From positions 310,001-374,000 of the forward strand of contig CBDDJT010000004.1 in the NCBI GenBank assembly GCA_965229765.1: 64,000 nucleotides of DNA, in the 5' to 3' direction. Both the position numbers and the translations under genes were made by a program. Below the pieces are notes generated by a model that had not been told where the DNA came from, searched no databases, and saw nothing but the letters and a program-made list of their open reading frames with translations. The stretch's first letter is position 1, and each line of letters begins with the position of its first letter. Shown here piece by piece: positions 43,485 through 53,200 of the stretch. This DNA comes from ASV31 sp965229765 (GTDB taxonomy: Bacteria > Pseudomonadota > Alphaproteobacteria > Rhodobacterales > Rhodobacteraceae).

Positions 43485-43724
43485 TCAGGCCTCCTGCGGG
43501 GTGTCGCCGGTTTCGTCCTCGGCGTCTTCCTCTGTCTCGCCCTCGGCGTCACGAGACTTGCGGCCCTTCCATGCGGCCCAAAGCGCGATGCCCGCCGCAG
43601 CGGCGATCGCGGCGCCGGCGACCCAGTGATTGTGGCCCGCCTCGGCCACGATATGCCCCGGGTGCGCCGCCGCAGGCAGCGGCAGCATTCCAGCAACAAG
43701 CGCGATCCGGAAAGAGCTTGGCAT
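43485..43724 (-). CDS. DUF6732 family small membrane protein
   Basis: 79 residues from ATG 43724. A signal-like first helix ends at PLPAAAHPGH, giving a His-containing mature start (HPGHIVAEAGHNHW). One transmembrane helix (GAAIAAAAGIALWAAW) and an acidic tail (ETEEDAEDETGD) follow. I associate it with DUF6732, whose members sit at the head of cob operons. The His-rich start suggests metal binding, unproven. It ends 4 bp before cbiX and is the first gene of the minus-strand cob operon. Confidence 0.75.
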   Translation of the reverse strand: MPSSFRIALVAGMLPLPAAAHPGHIVAEAGHNHWVAGAAIAAAAGIALWAAWKGRKSRDAEGETEEDAEDETGDTPQEA

Positions 43725-44024
43725 TGGCTTGACCTTTCTCTCGTACCGACATGCGGCCGAGAGGGTCCGGCACCTTGTCCGACGATGCGGCCCGCGATCC
43801 CCGTATTGGGTCGATCCAGCGCCGCCAACCTCTCTGGCCCCATGCAAGGGGCTTCGTCTTCTCGGGTAATGGGGTGCCGGCAAGCCGATTGCAAACGGAT
43901 TCGCGGCGCTGCGTGGCCCTGTCGCGACATCCGGTACTGTGCACTGGCGCAGAGACGATCCGCGCTCGGCCCGGTTTTCCAGCCCGTTCACACCGACTAG
44001 GTAGAGTGCAAAGAGGAGTATGTC
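43725..44024. other. 300-bp divergent intergenic region
   Basis: Lies between the first gene of the minus-strand cob operon (DUF6732) and the plus-strand glutathione transferase gene. It must hold both promoters. I looked for the B12-riboswitch blocks (AGCCAGGAGACC, CGCGACTGTA, GGGAAGGC) on both strands and did not find them. No ORF, strong hairpin or clear operator stands out. Confidence 0.5.
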
Positions 44025-44999
44025 ATGGGACAGCTTGTTGACGGTGTATGGCACGTCGAAGCGCTGAAGAACCTTAGCAAGGACGGCGCGTTCAAACGGA
44101 CGACAGCGGGGTTCCGTAACTGGATCACCCCCGACGGAAGCCCCGGGCCTTCGGGCGCGGGTGGATTTCCGGCGGAAAGCGGGCGCTATCACCTGTACGT
44201 GTCCTATGCCTGCCCCTGGGCGCATCGCACGCTGATCTTTCGCGCGATCAAGGGTCTGGCCGACCATATCTCTTTCTCGGTCGTGCATCCCGACATGCTT
44301 GACGACGGCTGGACCTTCGACAGCGCTTACCCCGGCGCAACGGGCGACACGCTTTATGGGCTGCCGTTCGCCCGCGATATCTATCTGAAGGCCGACCCCG
44401 CCGTTTCGGGCCGAGTGACCGTTCCGATCCTGTGGGACAAGACGCGCGAGGCGATCGTGTCGAACGAATCGTCCGAAATCATCCGGATGCTGAACTCTGC
44501 CTTCGACGGCCTGACGGGCAACACCGATGACTACTGGCCCGCCGGGATGCGAGACGCCATCGAAGAGGTGAACGCGCGCATTTACGACACCCTGAACAAC
44601 GGCGTCTACAAGTCCGGTTTCGCCGCGACGCAGGACGCCTATGACGCGGCCGTGCATCCCCTGTTCGATACGCTCGACTGGCTGGAAGACCGCCTGTCGC
44701 GCACCCGGTTCCTGATGGGCGACCGCGTGACAGAGGCCGACTGGCGTCTGTTCCCGACACTGGTGCGCTTTGATTCGGTCTATCACCTGCACTTCAAGTG
44801 CAACCGGCGCCGGATCATCGACTACCCCAATCTGTGGGCCTATACCCGGGACCTTTACCAATGGCCGGGCGTTGCCGGGACGGTGAACCTCGACCACATC
44901 GTGCGCCACTACCACTACAGCCACGAAAGCATCAATCCGTACCGCATCATCCCGATCAATCCGGTTCTGGACTTCGATGCGCCGCACGGACGGGGTTGA
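44025..44999 (+). CDS. Glutathionyl-hydroquinone reductase (Xi-class GST, YqjG-like)
   Basis: 324 residues, the length of Xi-class enzymes rather than ordinary GSTs of about 220. The catalytic Cys63 is in YACPWAHRTLIFR. The C-terminal all-helical domain has LMGDRVTEADWRLFPTLVRFDSVYHLHFKCNRRRI, and the conserved end HYHYSHESINPYRIIPINP is typical. It reduces glutathionyl-hydroquinones. A GAGGAG Shine-Dalgarno precedes ATG 44025. It stands alone between two cob gene groups. Confidence 0.93.
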   Translation: MGQLVDGVWHVEALKNLSKDGAFKRTTAGFRNWITPDGSPGPSGAGGFPAESGRYHLYVSYACPWAHRTLIFRAIKGLADHISFSVVHPDMLDDGWTFDSAYPGATGDTLYGLPFARDIYLKADPAVSGRVTVPILWDKTREAIVSNESSEIIRMLNSAFDGLTGNTDDYWPAGMRDAIEEVNARIYDTLNNGVYKSGFAATQDAYDAAVHPLFDTLDWLEDRLSRTRFLMGDRVTEADWRLFPTLVRFDSVYHLHFKCNRRRIIDYPNLWAYTRDLYQWPGVAGTVNLDHIVRHYHYSHESINPYRIIPINPVLDFDAPHGRG

Positions 45000-45045
45000 G
45001 GCGCGCGCGCGAATACGATTGATGGGCGCGTAAAGGAGCGCGCCC

Positions 45046-45411
45046 ATGACCACCTGGATAACGATCTGCGACACCTGCAAGCGCGAGGGCTGGGATGCCG
45101 CCACCGCGCAGCGCACCGATGGCGAGGCACTGGCCGACCTGATCGAGGCGGCCGCCGAAGGACAGGTGCGCACGCGCCGGCATTCCTGCCTGATGGGGTG
45201 CGGCAAGGGCTGCAACGTCACGGTCCAGGCCGCCGGCAAGCTGTGCTACACGCTGGGCGATTTCGAGGCGACGGAAGATGCCGCGCAGGCCATCGTGGCC
45301 TGGGCCGCCCTGCATGAGCAAAGCGAGACGGGACAGGTGCCGTATCGCCAGTGGCCCCAGGGCGTAAAGGGCCATTTCGTGTCGCGCCACCCGCCGCTTC
45401 CCGGGGAATGA
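45046..45411 (+). CDS. DUF1636 protein, ferredoxin-like metal-binding
   Basis: 121 residues. Five cysteines follow the DUF1636 pattern: ICDTC (8, 11) and SCLMGCGKGC (48, 52, 56), like a thioredoxin-fold [2Fe-2S] ferredoxin. The stop overlaps the start of cobC by 4 bp, so it is part of a DUF1636-cobC-cbiB operon. DUF1636 proteins are often found beside cob genes; a redox or metal-delivery role in cobalamin synthesis is likely but unproven. Confidence 0.85.
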   Translation: MTTWITICDTCKREGWDAATAQRTDGEALADLIEAAAEGQVRTRRHSCLMGCGKGCNVTVQAAGKLCYTLGDFEATEDAAQAIVAWAALHEQSETGQVPYRQWPQGVKGHFVSRHPPLPGE

Positions 45412-46349
45412 CAGCACAACGGGACCATGGCGGCGGCATCGACGCCGCAATCGCCCGCTATGGCGGCACCCGGTCGGGCTGGCTTGACCTGTCGACCGGG
45501 ATCAACCCGGTGGCCTACAGCATCCCGGCGCTGACCCCCGGCGCGTGGACGGCGCTTCCCGATCAGGCTGCGCGAACGGCACTGGAGACCGCGGCGCGCG
45601 GCTTCTGGCAAGTGCCCGGCACCGCCGCCATTCTGGCCGCACCCGGCGCATCGGCGCTGATCGCGCGCCTTCCCGATTTGCGCCCGCCCGGAACGGTCGA
45701 GATCCCGGGACCAACCTATAACGAACACGCCGCCGCCTTCACCCGCGCGGGCTGGAGCATTGCGCACGCAGGATCGGCACGCGTGATCGTGACACCGAAC
45801 AATCCCGATGGACGGCGCTGGACGGCAGTAGAGGCCACGGCGGGCGACCCCACGCTTCTGGTCATCGACGAAAGCTTTGCCGACGCGTCACCCGCGGACA
45901 GCCTTTCGGCATTGGCGGGGCGGCCCGGAACGCTGATCCTGAAGAGCTTTGGCAAGTTCTGGGGGCTGGCTGGCCTGCGGCTTGGCTTCGCCATCGGCGA
46001 TCCCTCGTTGATCGCACGGCTTTCAGAGATGCTGGGCCCATGGCCGGTATCGGGGCCAGCCCTGGAAATCGGCACCGCGGCGCTGCGCGACTTGGCCTGG
46101 GCAAAGACGACGCGACACAAGCTTGGCGCCGATGCGGACAGGCTTGACGCGCTGATGCGGTCACACGGCGCGCAGTTGGCCGGAGGCACCCGCTTGTTCC
46201 GGCTGTACGAGGTTGGCGATGCGCCAGCCTGGCAAGACAGGCTGGCCCGCGCCCATGTCTGGTCACGCATCTTTCCCTACTCGGACCGCTGGCTGCGGCT
46301 TGGCCTGCCCGCACCGGATCGCTGGGCCCAGCTGGAGGCCGCGCTTTGA
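45408..46349 (+). CDS. cobC: CobC: L-threonine-O-3-phosphate decarboxylase-like aminotransferase
   Basis: 313 residues from ATG 45408. A fold-I PLP enzyme with LDLSTGINPVAY near 26-37, VTPNNPDGRRW, LVIDESFAD, and the Schiff-base Lys183 in KSFGKFWGLAGLRLG. It supplies (R)-1-amino-2-propanol phosphate for the nucleotide loop of cobalamin, which CbiB then attaches. It is coupled on both sides. Somewhat shorter than Salmonella CobD (about 364), as usual for alphaproteobacterial CobC. Confidence 0.92.
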   Translation: MTAQRDHGGGIDAAIARYGGTRSGWLDLSTGINPVAYSIPALTPGAWTALPDQAARTALETAARGFWQVPGTAAILAAPGASALIARLPDLRPPGTVEIPGPTYNEHAAAFTRAGWSIAHAGSARVIVTPNNPDGRRWTAVEATAGDPTLLVIDESFADASPADSLSALAGRPGTLILKSFGKFWGLAGLRLGFAIGDPSLIARLSEMLGPWPVSGPALEIGTAALRDLAWAKTTRHKLGADADRLDALMRSHGAQLAGGTRLFRLYEVGDAPAWQDRLARAHVWSRIFPYSDRWLRLGLPAPDRWAQLEAAL

Positions 46350-47257
46350 GCGCCACGTTGCTGATCGGTGCGCTCTTGCTTGACGCGGCGATGGGAGAGC
46401 CGGACGCCCTGTGGCGGCGCGTCCCGCATCCCGCCGTCCTGATGGGCCGCGCCATCGGCTGGTGCGACGAAAGGTTCAACCGGGGCGCCAATCGTCGGGC
46501 CCGCGGCCTTGCCGTGATCGTGGCCCTTGTCGGCTGCGCGTGGGTTCTGGGAAGTATCGTCGCCGCCTTGCCGTTCGGCCGGCTGCTAGAGGTGCTGGGC
46601 GCCGCGATCCTTCTGGCCCAGAGAAGCCTGGTGCAGCACGTGGCCGCCGTGGCGGATTCGCTGCGCCTTTCGCTGGGCGACGGACGGCGCAGCGTCGCGA
46701 TGATCGTCGGGCGCGACACGTCCGCGATGGATGAGCCCGCAGTGGCCCGTGCCGCGATCGAGAGCGCGGCCGAAAACCTGTCGGACGGCGTCATCGCGCC
46801 GGCGCTTTGGTTTCTGGTCGCAGGGCTGCCCGGTATCCTTGCCTACAAGGTGCTCAACACCGCCGACAGCATGATCGGTTACCGCACCGAACGGCACCGC
46901 GACTTCGGCTGGGCCTCGGCCCGGCTGGACGATGCCGCGAACTGGGTGCCCGCGCGGCTGACCGCCGTTCTGATTGCCGCGGCGCATCTGTCGCCCCGCG
47001 CATGGGGCGTCATCCGCCGGGACGCGGGGCTGCATCGTTCGCCCAACGCGGGCTGGCCAGAGGCCGCGATGGCAGCCGTGCTGGGCATCGCCCTGTCTGG
47101 TCCGCGCAGCTACGACGGGCGGATGCGTGACTCTCCCTTCGTCAATCCGGATGGCCGGCGCAATGTCCGCGCGGCGGATGTCGACCGGTCGGTCATGGCG
47201 CTATGGCGCAGTTGGGTGCTTTTCGGGGTTCTGGCGGTTATGATCGCGGTTGTCTGA
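46346..47257 (+). CDS. cbiB: Adenosylcobinamide-phosphate synthase CbiB
   Basis: 303 residues from TTG 46346, overlapping the cobC stop (TTGA). Motifs of this integral membrane enzyme are LLLDAAMGEPDALWRRVPHPAVLMG at the N-terminus, SAAENLSDGVIAPALWFLVAG, VLNTADSMIGYRTERHRDFGWASARLDDAANWVPARL, and DAGLHRSPNAGWPEAAMAA. It joins aminopropanol phosphate to cobyric acid. It is called CobD in alphaproteobacteria. Confidence 0.95.
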   Translation: MSATLLIGALLLDAAMGEPDALWRRVPHPAVLMGRAIGWCDERFNRGANRRARGLAVIVALVGCAWVLGSIVAALPFGRLLEVLGAAILLAQRSLVQHVAAVADSLRLSLGDGRRSVAMIVGRDTSAMDEPAVARAAIESAAENLSDGVIAPALWFLVAGLPGILAYKVLNTADSMIGYRTERHRDFGWASARLDDAANWVPARLTAVLIAAAHLSPRAWGVIRRDAGLHRSPNAGWPEAAMAAVLGIALSGPRSYDGRMRDSPFVNPDGRRNVRAADVDRSVMALWRSWVLFGVLAVMIAVV

Positions 47258-47310
47258 CGTCACCGATTGGCTACTGTCCGTGGCAAGATTTCTTGCCCCA
47301 GAGAGGTATC

Positions 47311-48483
47311 ATGCGTTTCCTTACAGCCGCCGCCGTTCTTTGTATTTCCACAGCCGCGCAGGCCCAGCAAGTTCCATGCGGCGGCAGTTTTTCCGGTTTT
47401 GTCGCGGACATGAAGCGCGAAGCAGCGCAAATGGGATACCAGCAGGGCGTCATCGACGGATTCTTCGCCGGTGTCAGCCAGTCGCAGGGCGTGCTGAACG
47501 CGGACCGGGCGCAGGGCTTTTTCCAGACGGGTTTCGTGGATTTCTCGCGAAAACTGATCTCGCAATACCGGCTGGATCGCGGCCGCCAGAACGCGCAGAC
47601 CTATGACGCCATCTTCGACGGAATCGAACGGCGTTTCGGTGTCCCGCGTGGCGTTCTTCTGTCGTTCTGGGCGTTCGAGACCGACTACGGCGGCTTTCAA
47701 GGCGATTTCAACACGATCAATGCGCTGGTGACGCTTAGCCACGATTGCCGGCGGCCAGAGCTGTTCCGCCCTCAGGTCTTCGCCGCACTGGAGCTCTTTC
47801 GCCACGGCGACCTTGACCGGAACACCACCGGGGCCTGGGCCGGGGAAATCGGCATGGTCCAGATGCTGCCCGGTGACATCATCGAACATGGCGTGGATGC
47901 CGACGGCGACGGCATCGTCACGCTGAAGACGTCCATCCCCGACGCTCTTTATTCCGGGGCCAGCCTTCTGCGATCGTTTGGCTGGCAGCCCAACCAGCCA
48001 TGGATGGAAGAGGTAAGCCTGCCCTCGAATTTCCCGTGGGAGCAGACCGGACTTCGGACCACGCGGTCTGCGGCCGACTGGGCCCGCATGGGGGTGCAGC
48101 CCCGTTCGGGCAGCTTCGCCGCGCCGAACCTGCGTGCCTCGATCATCGTTCCACAGGGGCACAACGGGCCCGCTTTCCTTGTCTATCCCAACTTCTCGAC
48201 ACTGTTCGAATGGAACCAGAGCTTTGTCTACGTGACCACGGCCGCCTATTTCGCGACGCGACTTGAAGGATCGCCGGTCTACAACCCCGGCAACCCGACC
48301 CCTGCACTGGGCCAGAACCAGATGAAGGCGCTGCAACGCAAACTGCAGTCGATGGGCTATGACGTGGGCGGGATCGACGGAATCCTTGGGGCCAACACGC
48401 GCGCCGCCGTGCAGCAGGAACAAGAACGTCTGGGTCTGCCTGCCGATGCATGGCCGACGCAGGAACTGCTGAACCGGCTGTGA
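47311..48483 (+). CDS. Lytic murein transglycosylase (MltB type) with peptidoglycan-binding domain
   Basis: 390 residues from ATG 47311, with GAGAGG upstream. A signal peptide (about 1-19, AAQAQ) is followed by an SLT_2/MltB-like catalytic domain (about 25-320) with catalytic Glu123 in FWAFETDYGG and NTINALVTLSHDCRR. The C-terminal PG_binding_1 domain (about 325-390) has LQRKLQSMGYDVGGIDGILGANTRAAV. It cleaves murein to 1,6-anhydro products in the periplasm. No lipobox, so it is soluble rather than lipid-anchored. Confidence 0.93.
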   Translation: MRFLTAAAVLCISTAAQAQQVPCGGSFSGFVADMKREAAQMGYQQGVIDGFFAGVSQSQGVLNADRAQGFFQTGFVDFSRKLISQYRLDRGRQNAQTYDAIFDGIERRFGVPRGVLLSFWAFETDYGGFQGDFNTINALVTLSHDCRRPELFRPQVFAALELFRHGDLDRNTTGAWAGEIGMVQMLPGDIIEHGVDADGDGIVTLKTSIPDALYSGASLLRSFGWQPNQPWMEEVSLPSNFPWEQTGLRTTRSAADWARMGVQPRSGSFAAPNLRASIIVPQGHNGPAFLVYPNFSTLFEWNQSFVYVTTAAYFATRLEGSPVYNPGNPTPALGQNQMKALQRKLQSMGYDVGGIDGILGANTRAAVQQEQERLGLPADAWPTQELLNRL

Positions 48484-48487
48484 CGGC

Positions 48488-48871
48488 TCAGTAACCGTCC
48501 ACAAGGGGCCGGCGGTCACGCACCGGAAAGCGCGTGCCGTCGGCCACGATCAGAACCATGCGGTTGCCGTCGTCCACGTACAGGTCGCACCGGCGCGCCC
48601 CGTTCAGAAAGGTCACGCACACCTCTCCGCTGTCGCCGACGGCATACGTCCCCAGATAGGGCCTGTCGGCTTCGGTGTACTTGTAGCTGTAGGCTCCGTC
48701 GCCGCGATAGCGCGACACGCCACCGTCGTGGAACTCGACCGCGTGGTCGGACAGCAGCACCGCAAGTTCCGCGCGGGCATAGGGACGGTCCGTATCGCGC
48801 GTGCCTGACTGCGCCCCCACGGTGGAACCGGCCGCGATCATTGCGGCCGCTGCGATCAAGACTTTGTTCAT
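48488..48871 (-). CDS. Exported small protein, function unknown
   Basis: 127 residues from ATG 48871 with GGAGAG upstream. The signal peptide ends near AGSTVGAQ. The mature part is beta-rich: LAVLLSDHAVEFHDGGVSRYRGDG, YLGTYAVGDSGEVCVTF and a two-Cys hairpin (VCVTFLNGARRCDLY) that could form a disulfide. It looks like a small periplasmic protein; no family is recognised. Convergent with the transglycosylase gene, 4 bp apart. Confidence 0.7.
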   Translation of the reverse strand: MNKVLIAAAAMIAAGSTVGAQSGTRDTDRPYARAELAVLLSDHAVEFHDGGVSRYRGDGAYSYKYTEADRPYLGTYAVGDSGEVCVTFLNGARRCDLYVDDGNRMVLIVADGTRFPVRDRRPLVDGY

Positions 48872-49043
48872 CACTGCTCTCCTTTTCAATCGGGGCAGGA
48901 TAGGATGCGCAGGCCCACGGGGCAAAATCACAACTTGCGGACTATCTTGCGAAACCACGCACGACCTTTTGGCACAACGGCGGTTGCACCCCCCGGCCAT
49001 GGCCGCAACCATGTGCGGCAAGCGTGCCGGAACGGACCCGATC

Positions 49044-50216
49044 ATGACCGCACTCAGAATTTCCAACCGCGATGCGCGGCGCCTGTGGCTGGCATCCCAC
49101 GGTCTTGCGGCGACGCCCACCGGGCCGCTGGACGCGATGGCGATTGTCCGGGACCTTGGATTTGTACAGCTGGACAGCATCCAGGTCGTCGCCCGCGCGC
49201 ACCATCACATCCTCTGGAGCCGCAACCAGAACTACCGCGAACCGATGCTGAACCGCCTGCTGTTGCCGCAACGCAAGGTGTTCGAGCATTTCACCCACGA
49301 CGCTTCGGTCCTGCCAATGGAATTCCTGCCGATGTGGCAGCGCCAGTTCCGCAGGATGAAGGAAAAGGTCGGGCAATCCTCGTGGTTCGGCAAAGGGCTG
49401 GATCACGGCCTGCTGCAAGAGGTGAAACGCCGCATCGCCGACGAGGGTCCGCTGTCCACCCATGCCTTTGACACGCGGACCAGCGGCCCCCGGCAGATGT
49501 GGAAGCGGCCCCCGCACAAGCAGGCGCTGGACTACCTGTGGTATGCCGGGGATCTGGCGACCTGCCACCGCGACGGGTTCACAAAGGTCTACGACCTTGC
49601 CGAACGGGTCTTTCCCGCCGACCTGCGCGGCCGGCAGATGGACGATCGCGAACAGGTCGACTGGCTTTGCGCCTCGGCGCTGGATCGCATCGGTTTCGGC
49701 ACTTTGGGCGAAATCCGCAAGTTCTGGGACGCAACCGACCCCCCAGAGGTCACCGCCTGGGCCACGCGCAACACCGGGCGGCTTGTCCCGGCAGAAGTGG
49801 AGACGGCCACCGGCGAATGGACCCGCGCGCTGGCCTGCCCTGACATCGAAACCCGACTGGACGACGTGCCTGCAACCAGCACGCGTTTGCGCATCCTGAA
49901 CCCGTTCGATCCCGCGATCCGCGACAGGGCCCGGCTGAAACGGCTGTTCGGCTTTGACTATACCGTCGAGATGTTCGTGCCCGCCGCCCGGCGCAAATGG
50001 GGATACTACGTGTTCCCCCTGCTGGAAGGCACCCGCTTTGTCGGGCGGCTGGACGCCAAGGCCGACAGGGCGCGCGGCACTCTCAATGTCCTGCGGCACT
50101 GGCCCGAACCCGGGGTCGCCCAGACCCCCGCGCGCGCGCGGAAACTGAATGCCGAACTGACAAGGCTGGCGCGATTTGCCGGGCTCCAAGGCGTGGTTTG
50201 GCAGACCGCACGATAG
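49044..50216 (+). CDS. YcaQ-like winged-helix DNA glycosylase (DUF1006/HTH_42)
   Basis: 390 residues from ATG 49044. Family marks are the N-terminal RDARRLWLASHGL, LGFVQLDSIQVVARAHHHILWSR (the QLD motif of the AlkZ/YcaQ family), and repeated winged-helix segments with LNPFDPAIRDRARLKRLFGFDYTVEMFVP and KRKWGYYVFPLL in the C-terminal part. E. coli YcaQ unhooks DNA interstrand crosslinks. Its 3' end faces smc, 9 bp apart. Confidence 0.88.
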   Translation: MTALRISNRDARRLWLASHGLAATPTGPLDAMAIVRDLGFVQLDSIQVVARAHHHILWSRNQNYREPMLNRLLLPQRKVFEHFTHDASVLPMEFLPMWQRQFRRMKEKVGQSSWFGKGLDHGLLQEVKRRIADEGPLSTHAFDTRTSGPRQMWKRPPHKQALDYLWYAGDLATCHRDGFTKVYDLAERVFPADLRGRQMDDREQVDWLCASALDRIGFGTLGEIRKFWDATDPPEVTAWATRNTGRLVPAEVETATGEWTRALACPDIETRLDDVPATSTRLRILNPFDPAIRDRARLKRLFGFDYTVEMFVPAARRKWGYYVFPLLEGTRFVGRLDAKADRARGTLNVLRHWPEPGVAQTPARARKLNAELTRLARFAGLQGVVWQTAR

Positions 50217-50225
50217 CGCCCCGCG

Positions 50226-53200
50226 TCAGGCCACCATCGCCTCTGCCTTCTTGAGATCGACGGACACAAGCTGGCTGACACCCAGTTCCGCCATGGTCAC
50301 ACCGAACAACCTGTCCATGCGCGCCATGGTGACCGCGTGGTGCGTAATGATCAGGAACCGGGTGTTCGTGCGGCGCGCCATCTCGTCGAGAAGGTCGCAG
50401 AACCGCCCGACGTTGGCATCGTCCAGCGGCGCGTCTACCTCGTCCAGTACACAGATCGGGGCGGGGTTGGCCAGGAACACGGCAAATATCAGCGCCAGCG
50501 CCGTCAACGTCTGTTCCCCCCCGGACAACAGCGACATGGTCGACAGCTTCTTGCCGGGCGGCTGGCACATGATTTCAAGCCCGGCTTCCAGCGGGTCGTC
50601 GGACTCGACCAGCACCAGCTTTGCCTCGCCGCCGCCGAAGAGGTGGGTGAAAAGCGTGGTGAAATTGCCGTTCACCTGTTCGAACGCTGTCAGCAGGCGT
50701 TCGCGTCCCTCTCGGTTCAGTCCGGCGATTCCGCTGCGCAGCTTTGCGATGGCGCTCTCAAGATCGGCCTTCTCCGTCACCAGTGTGTCGTGCTCTTCCT
50801 GGATCTCCCGCGCATCCTCTTCGGCGCGCAGATTGACGGCGCCAAGCGCATCGCGCTGGCGTTTCAGGCGGTTCACGTCGGCCTCTATATGGTCGGCCGG
50901 GGGCATGTCGTCGGGCGGGACGCCCAGCGACTCAAGCAGCGCCTCGGGCGTCGATTCCAGGTCTTCGGCAATACGCGCGGCGGCCTGCGAAACGGTTTCG
51001 GTGGCAGCCTCTGTGCGGGCCTCCGCACGGGCGCGCGCCTCGCGGGCGGCGCCTGCGTCGCGCTCGGCCGTGCGTTCGGTCTCGACCGACTCGCGCAGCG
51101 CGGTTTCGGCGGCGGCCAGCGCATCCTCGGCGGCGCGGCGGCGGGTCTCGGCAGCACCGATGGCTTCGGACAGCTTGGCGCGATCGGCGGCAATGCGTCC
51201 GGGCACAGCCTCGGCTTCCGCGCGCTCTTTCTCAGAGGCGTCAAGCCGCTGGGAAAGTTCGGCGATCCGCCGGCTGGCGTTGGCCAGGCGTTCGCGCCAG
51301 CCGGCGATCTCCTTGACGATCTGCGCCTGACGGCGGGCGCGCGCCTCTCCGGCGCGCTTCAGTTCGTCGAAGGCAGCGCGGCGCGCCATCATGTCCTGCC
51401 GGGCGGTCTCGACCTTTGTGCGCACGGCTTCGGCGGCGGCGCGCGCTTCGGACAGGTCCTCCAGCGATTCGAGCGCGGTCGTCGCATCGGCCAGCCGGTT
51501 GCGCGCCCCGGTTGCCTCGTCGCGGTGCCGGTCGACGGCAAGGCGCAGGGACTCCAGCTTGCCGGCGGCGATGTTGCGATCAGCCTCGGCCCGGCTTTGG
51601 GCCCGGTTGGCCTCTGTCGCGCGGGCATCGGCGGCACGGCGGGCATCCCGCGCGGCGCGATCGGCCTCAGTTGTTTCGGCAAGGCGCGCGGTCAGCACCT
51701 CGTGGGCCTTTCCGGCGCCTTCGGCCCGCGCCGTCGCTTCCTCCAGATCCTGCCGCAACTCCTGAAGCCGGTTCAGCTGCTGCAACCGAAGGGCCGCGGC
51801 GCTTGGCGCATCCTCGGCCCCGGCGCAGAACCCGTCCCAACGCCAAAGATCGCCCTCCTGGCTGACCAGCCTTTGACCGGGGCGCAGGGCAGATTGCAGG
51901 CGCGGGCCATCTTCGGGCGTCACCACGCCCACCTGCGCGACCCGGCGCGCAAGGACCCCCGGAACCGTGACATGCGCGGCCAGTGGTGCGGCCCCGTCGG
52001 GAAGCGACGGCGCCGTATCGTAATCGGGCAACAACGCCCAGCCGGATCGGCCACCAGCACCCACCTCGGGCGCGCGCAGATCGTCACCCAGCGCGGCACC
52101 CAGCGCCTTTTCGTAACCGGGCGCGACGCGCAGCAGGTCGATGACCTGCCCGTCCTCGCCCGTGTCGCGCTGCACCAGCCTGGCCAGCGCGGCGACCTCG
52201 GCGCGCAGCGCATTCGCCTCGCCTTCGGCGGCGGACCGGGCCGCGCGCGCCTCTGCCTCTCGCGATTGCGCCGCCGCCCGGGCCTCGTCGGCAGCGACAA
52301 GCGCGGCCTCTGCCGCTTCGGCAGCCTCGGCGGCGATGGACAGCTCTTCCCCCGCGTCGGCAAAGGCGCGATCCGCCGACGCCATGGCAGCCTCGGACGC
52401 CTCCATGGCGCGGGTGGCGCGGGCAGCTTCAGACTCTGACGATTCCGCAGTGCGGGTCAGATCGCGCACAAGGCGCTCGGCGGACTGGTGCCGGGCCGAC
52501 AGCCGCGCCACGTCTTCCGTCTTTTCGCCTAGCGCATCCTCGTGGCCCTGCAACGCCTTGGCGCTTTCGCGCGCCGCAGCCCCCATGACGTCAAGCGCGG
52601 ACTCGTGGCCCGCGTCCTCGACACGCAGGCGTTCGGCCTCTTCCTCCAGCCGGGCGATGGTTTCGCCCGCGTCGCGGTCCAACGCCTCTTCGCGGTCGCG
52701 GTCATGGGTCAGCTGACCGATTCGCGCCAAAAGGGCGCGAAGCGTCTCCTCGGCCCGCCGCGCCTCGTCGTCCAGCCCGGCGCGCTGCACCTCCAGCCGT
52801 TGCAGCACGGCGCCCGCAATCGCGGCCTCCTCGCGCAGAGGCGGCAATGCGTCTTCACGCACGGCGCGGCTGTCGGCGGACACCCGCGCCAGTCGCTCGG
52901 CCTCTGACGCGGCGCGCAGGGCCTCTCGCAGGGCGGCCTCGGCAGCGGCGCGGGCAGCTTCGGCCTCTGCCCAGCGGCGATACAGCAGCAGGCCCTCGGA
53001 ATGGCGCAGTTCCTTGCCGATGGCGCGATACCGCTCTGCCTGCCGCGCCTGACGCGCAAGTTGCGCCAGTTGAGCCGCCAGCGCCTCGATCGTGTCATCG
53101 ACCCGCAGAAGGTTCGTCTCGGCGCCGCGCAGCTTCAGTTCGGCCTCGTGCCGCCGCTGATACAGCCCGGAAATGCCCGCTGCTTCCTCCAGGATACGCC

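Noticed and set aside
43725..44024. B12 riboswitch before the minus-strand cob operon
   Set aside because: Expected because of the operon, but none of the conserved aptamer blocks is present on either strand.
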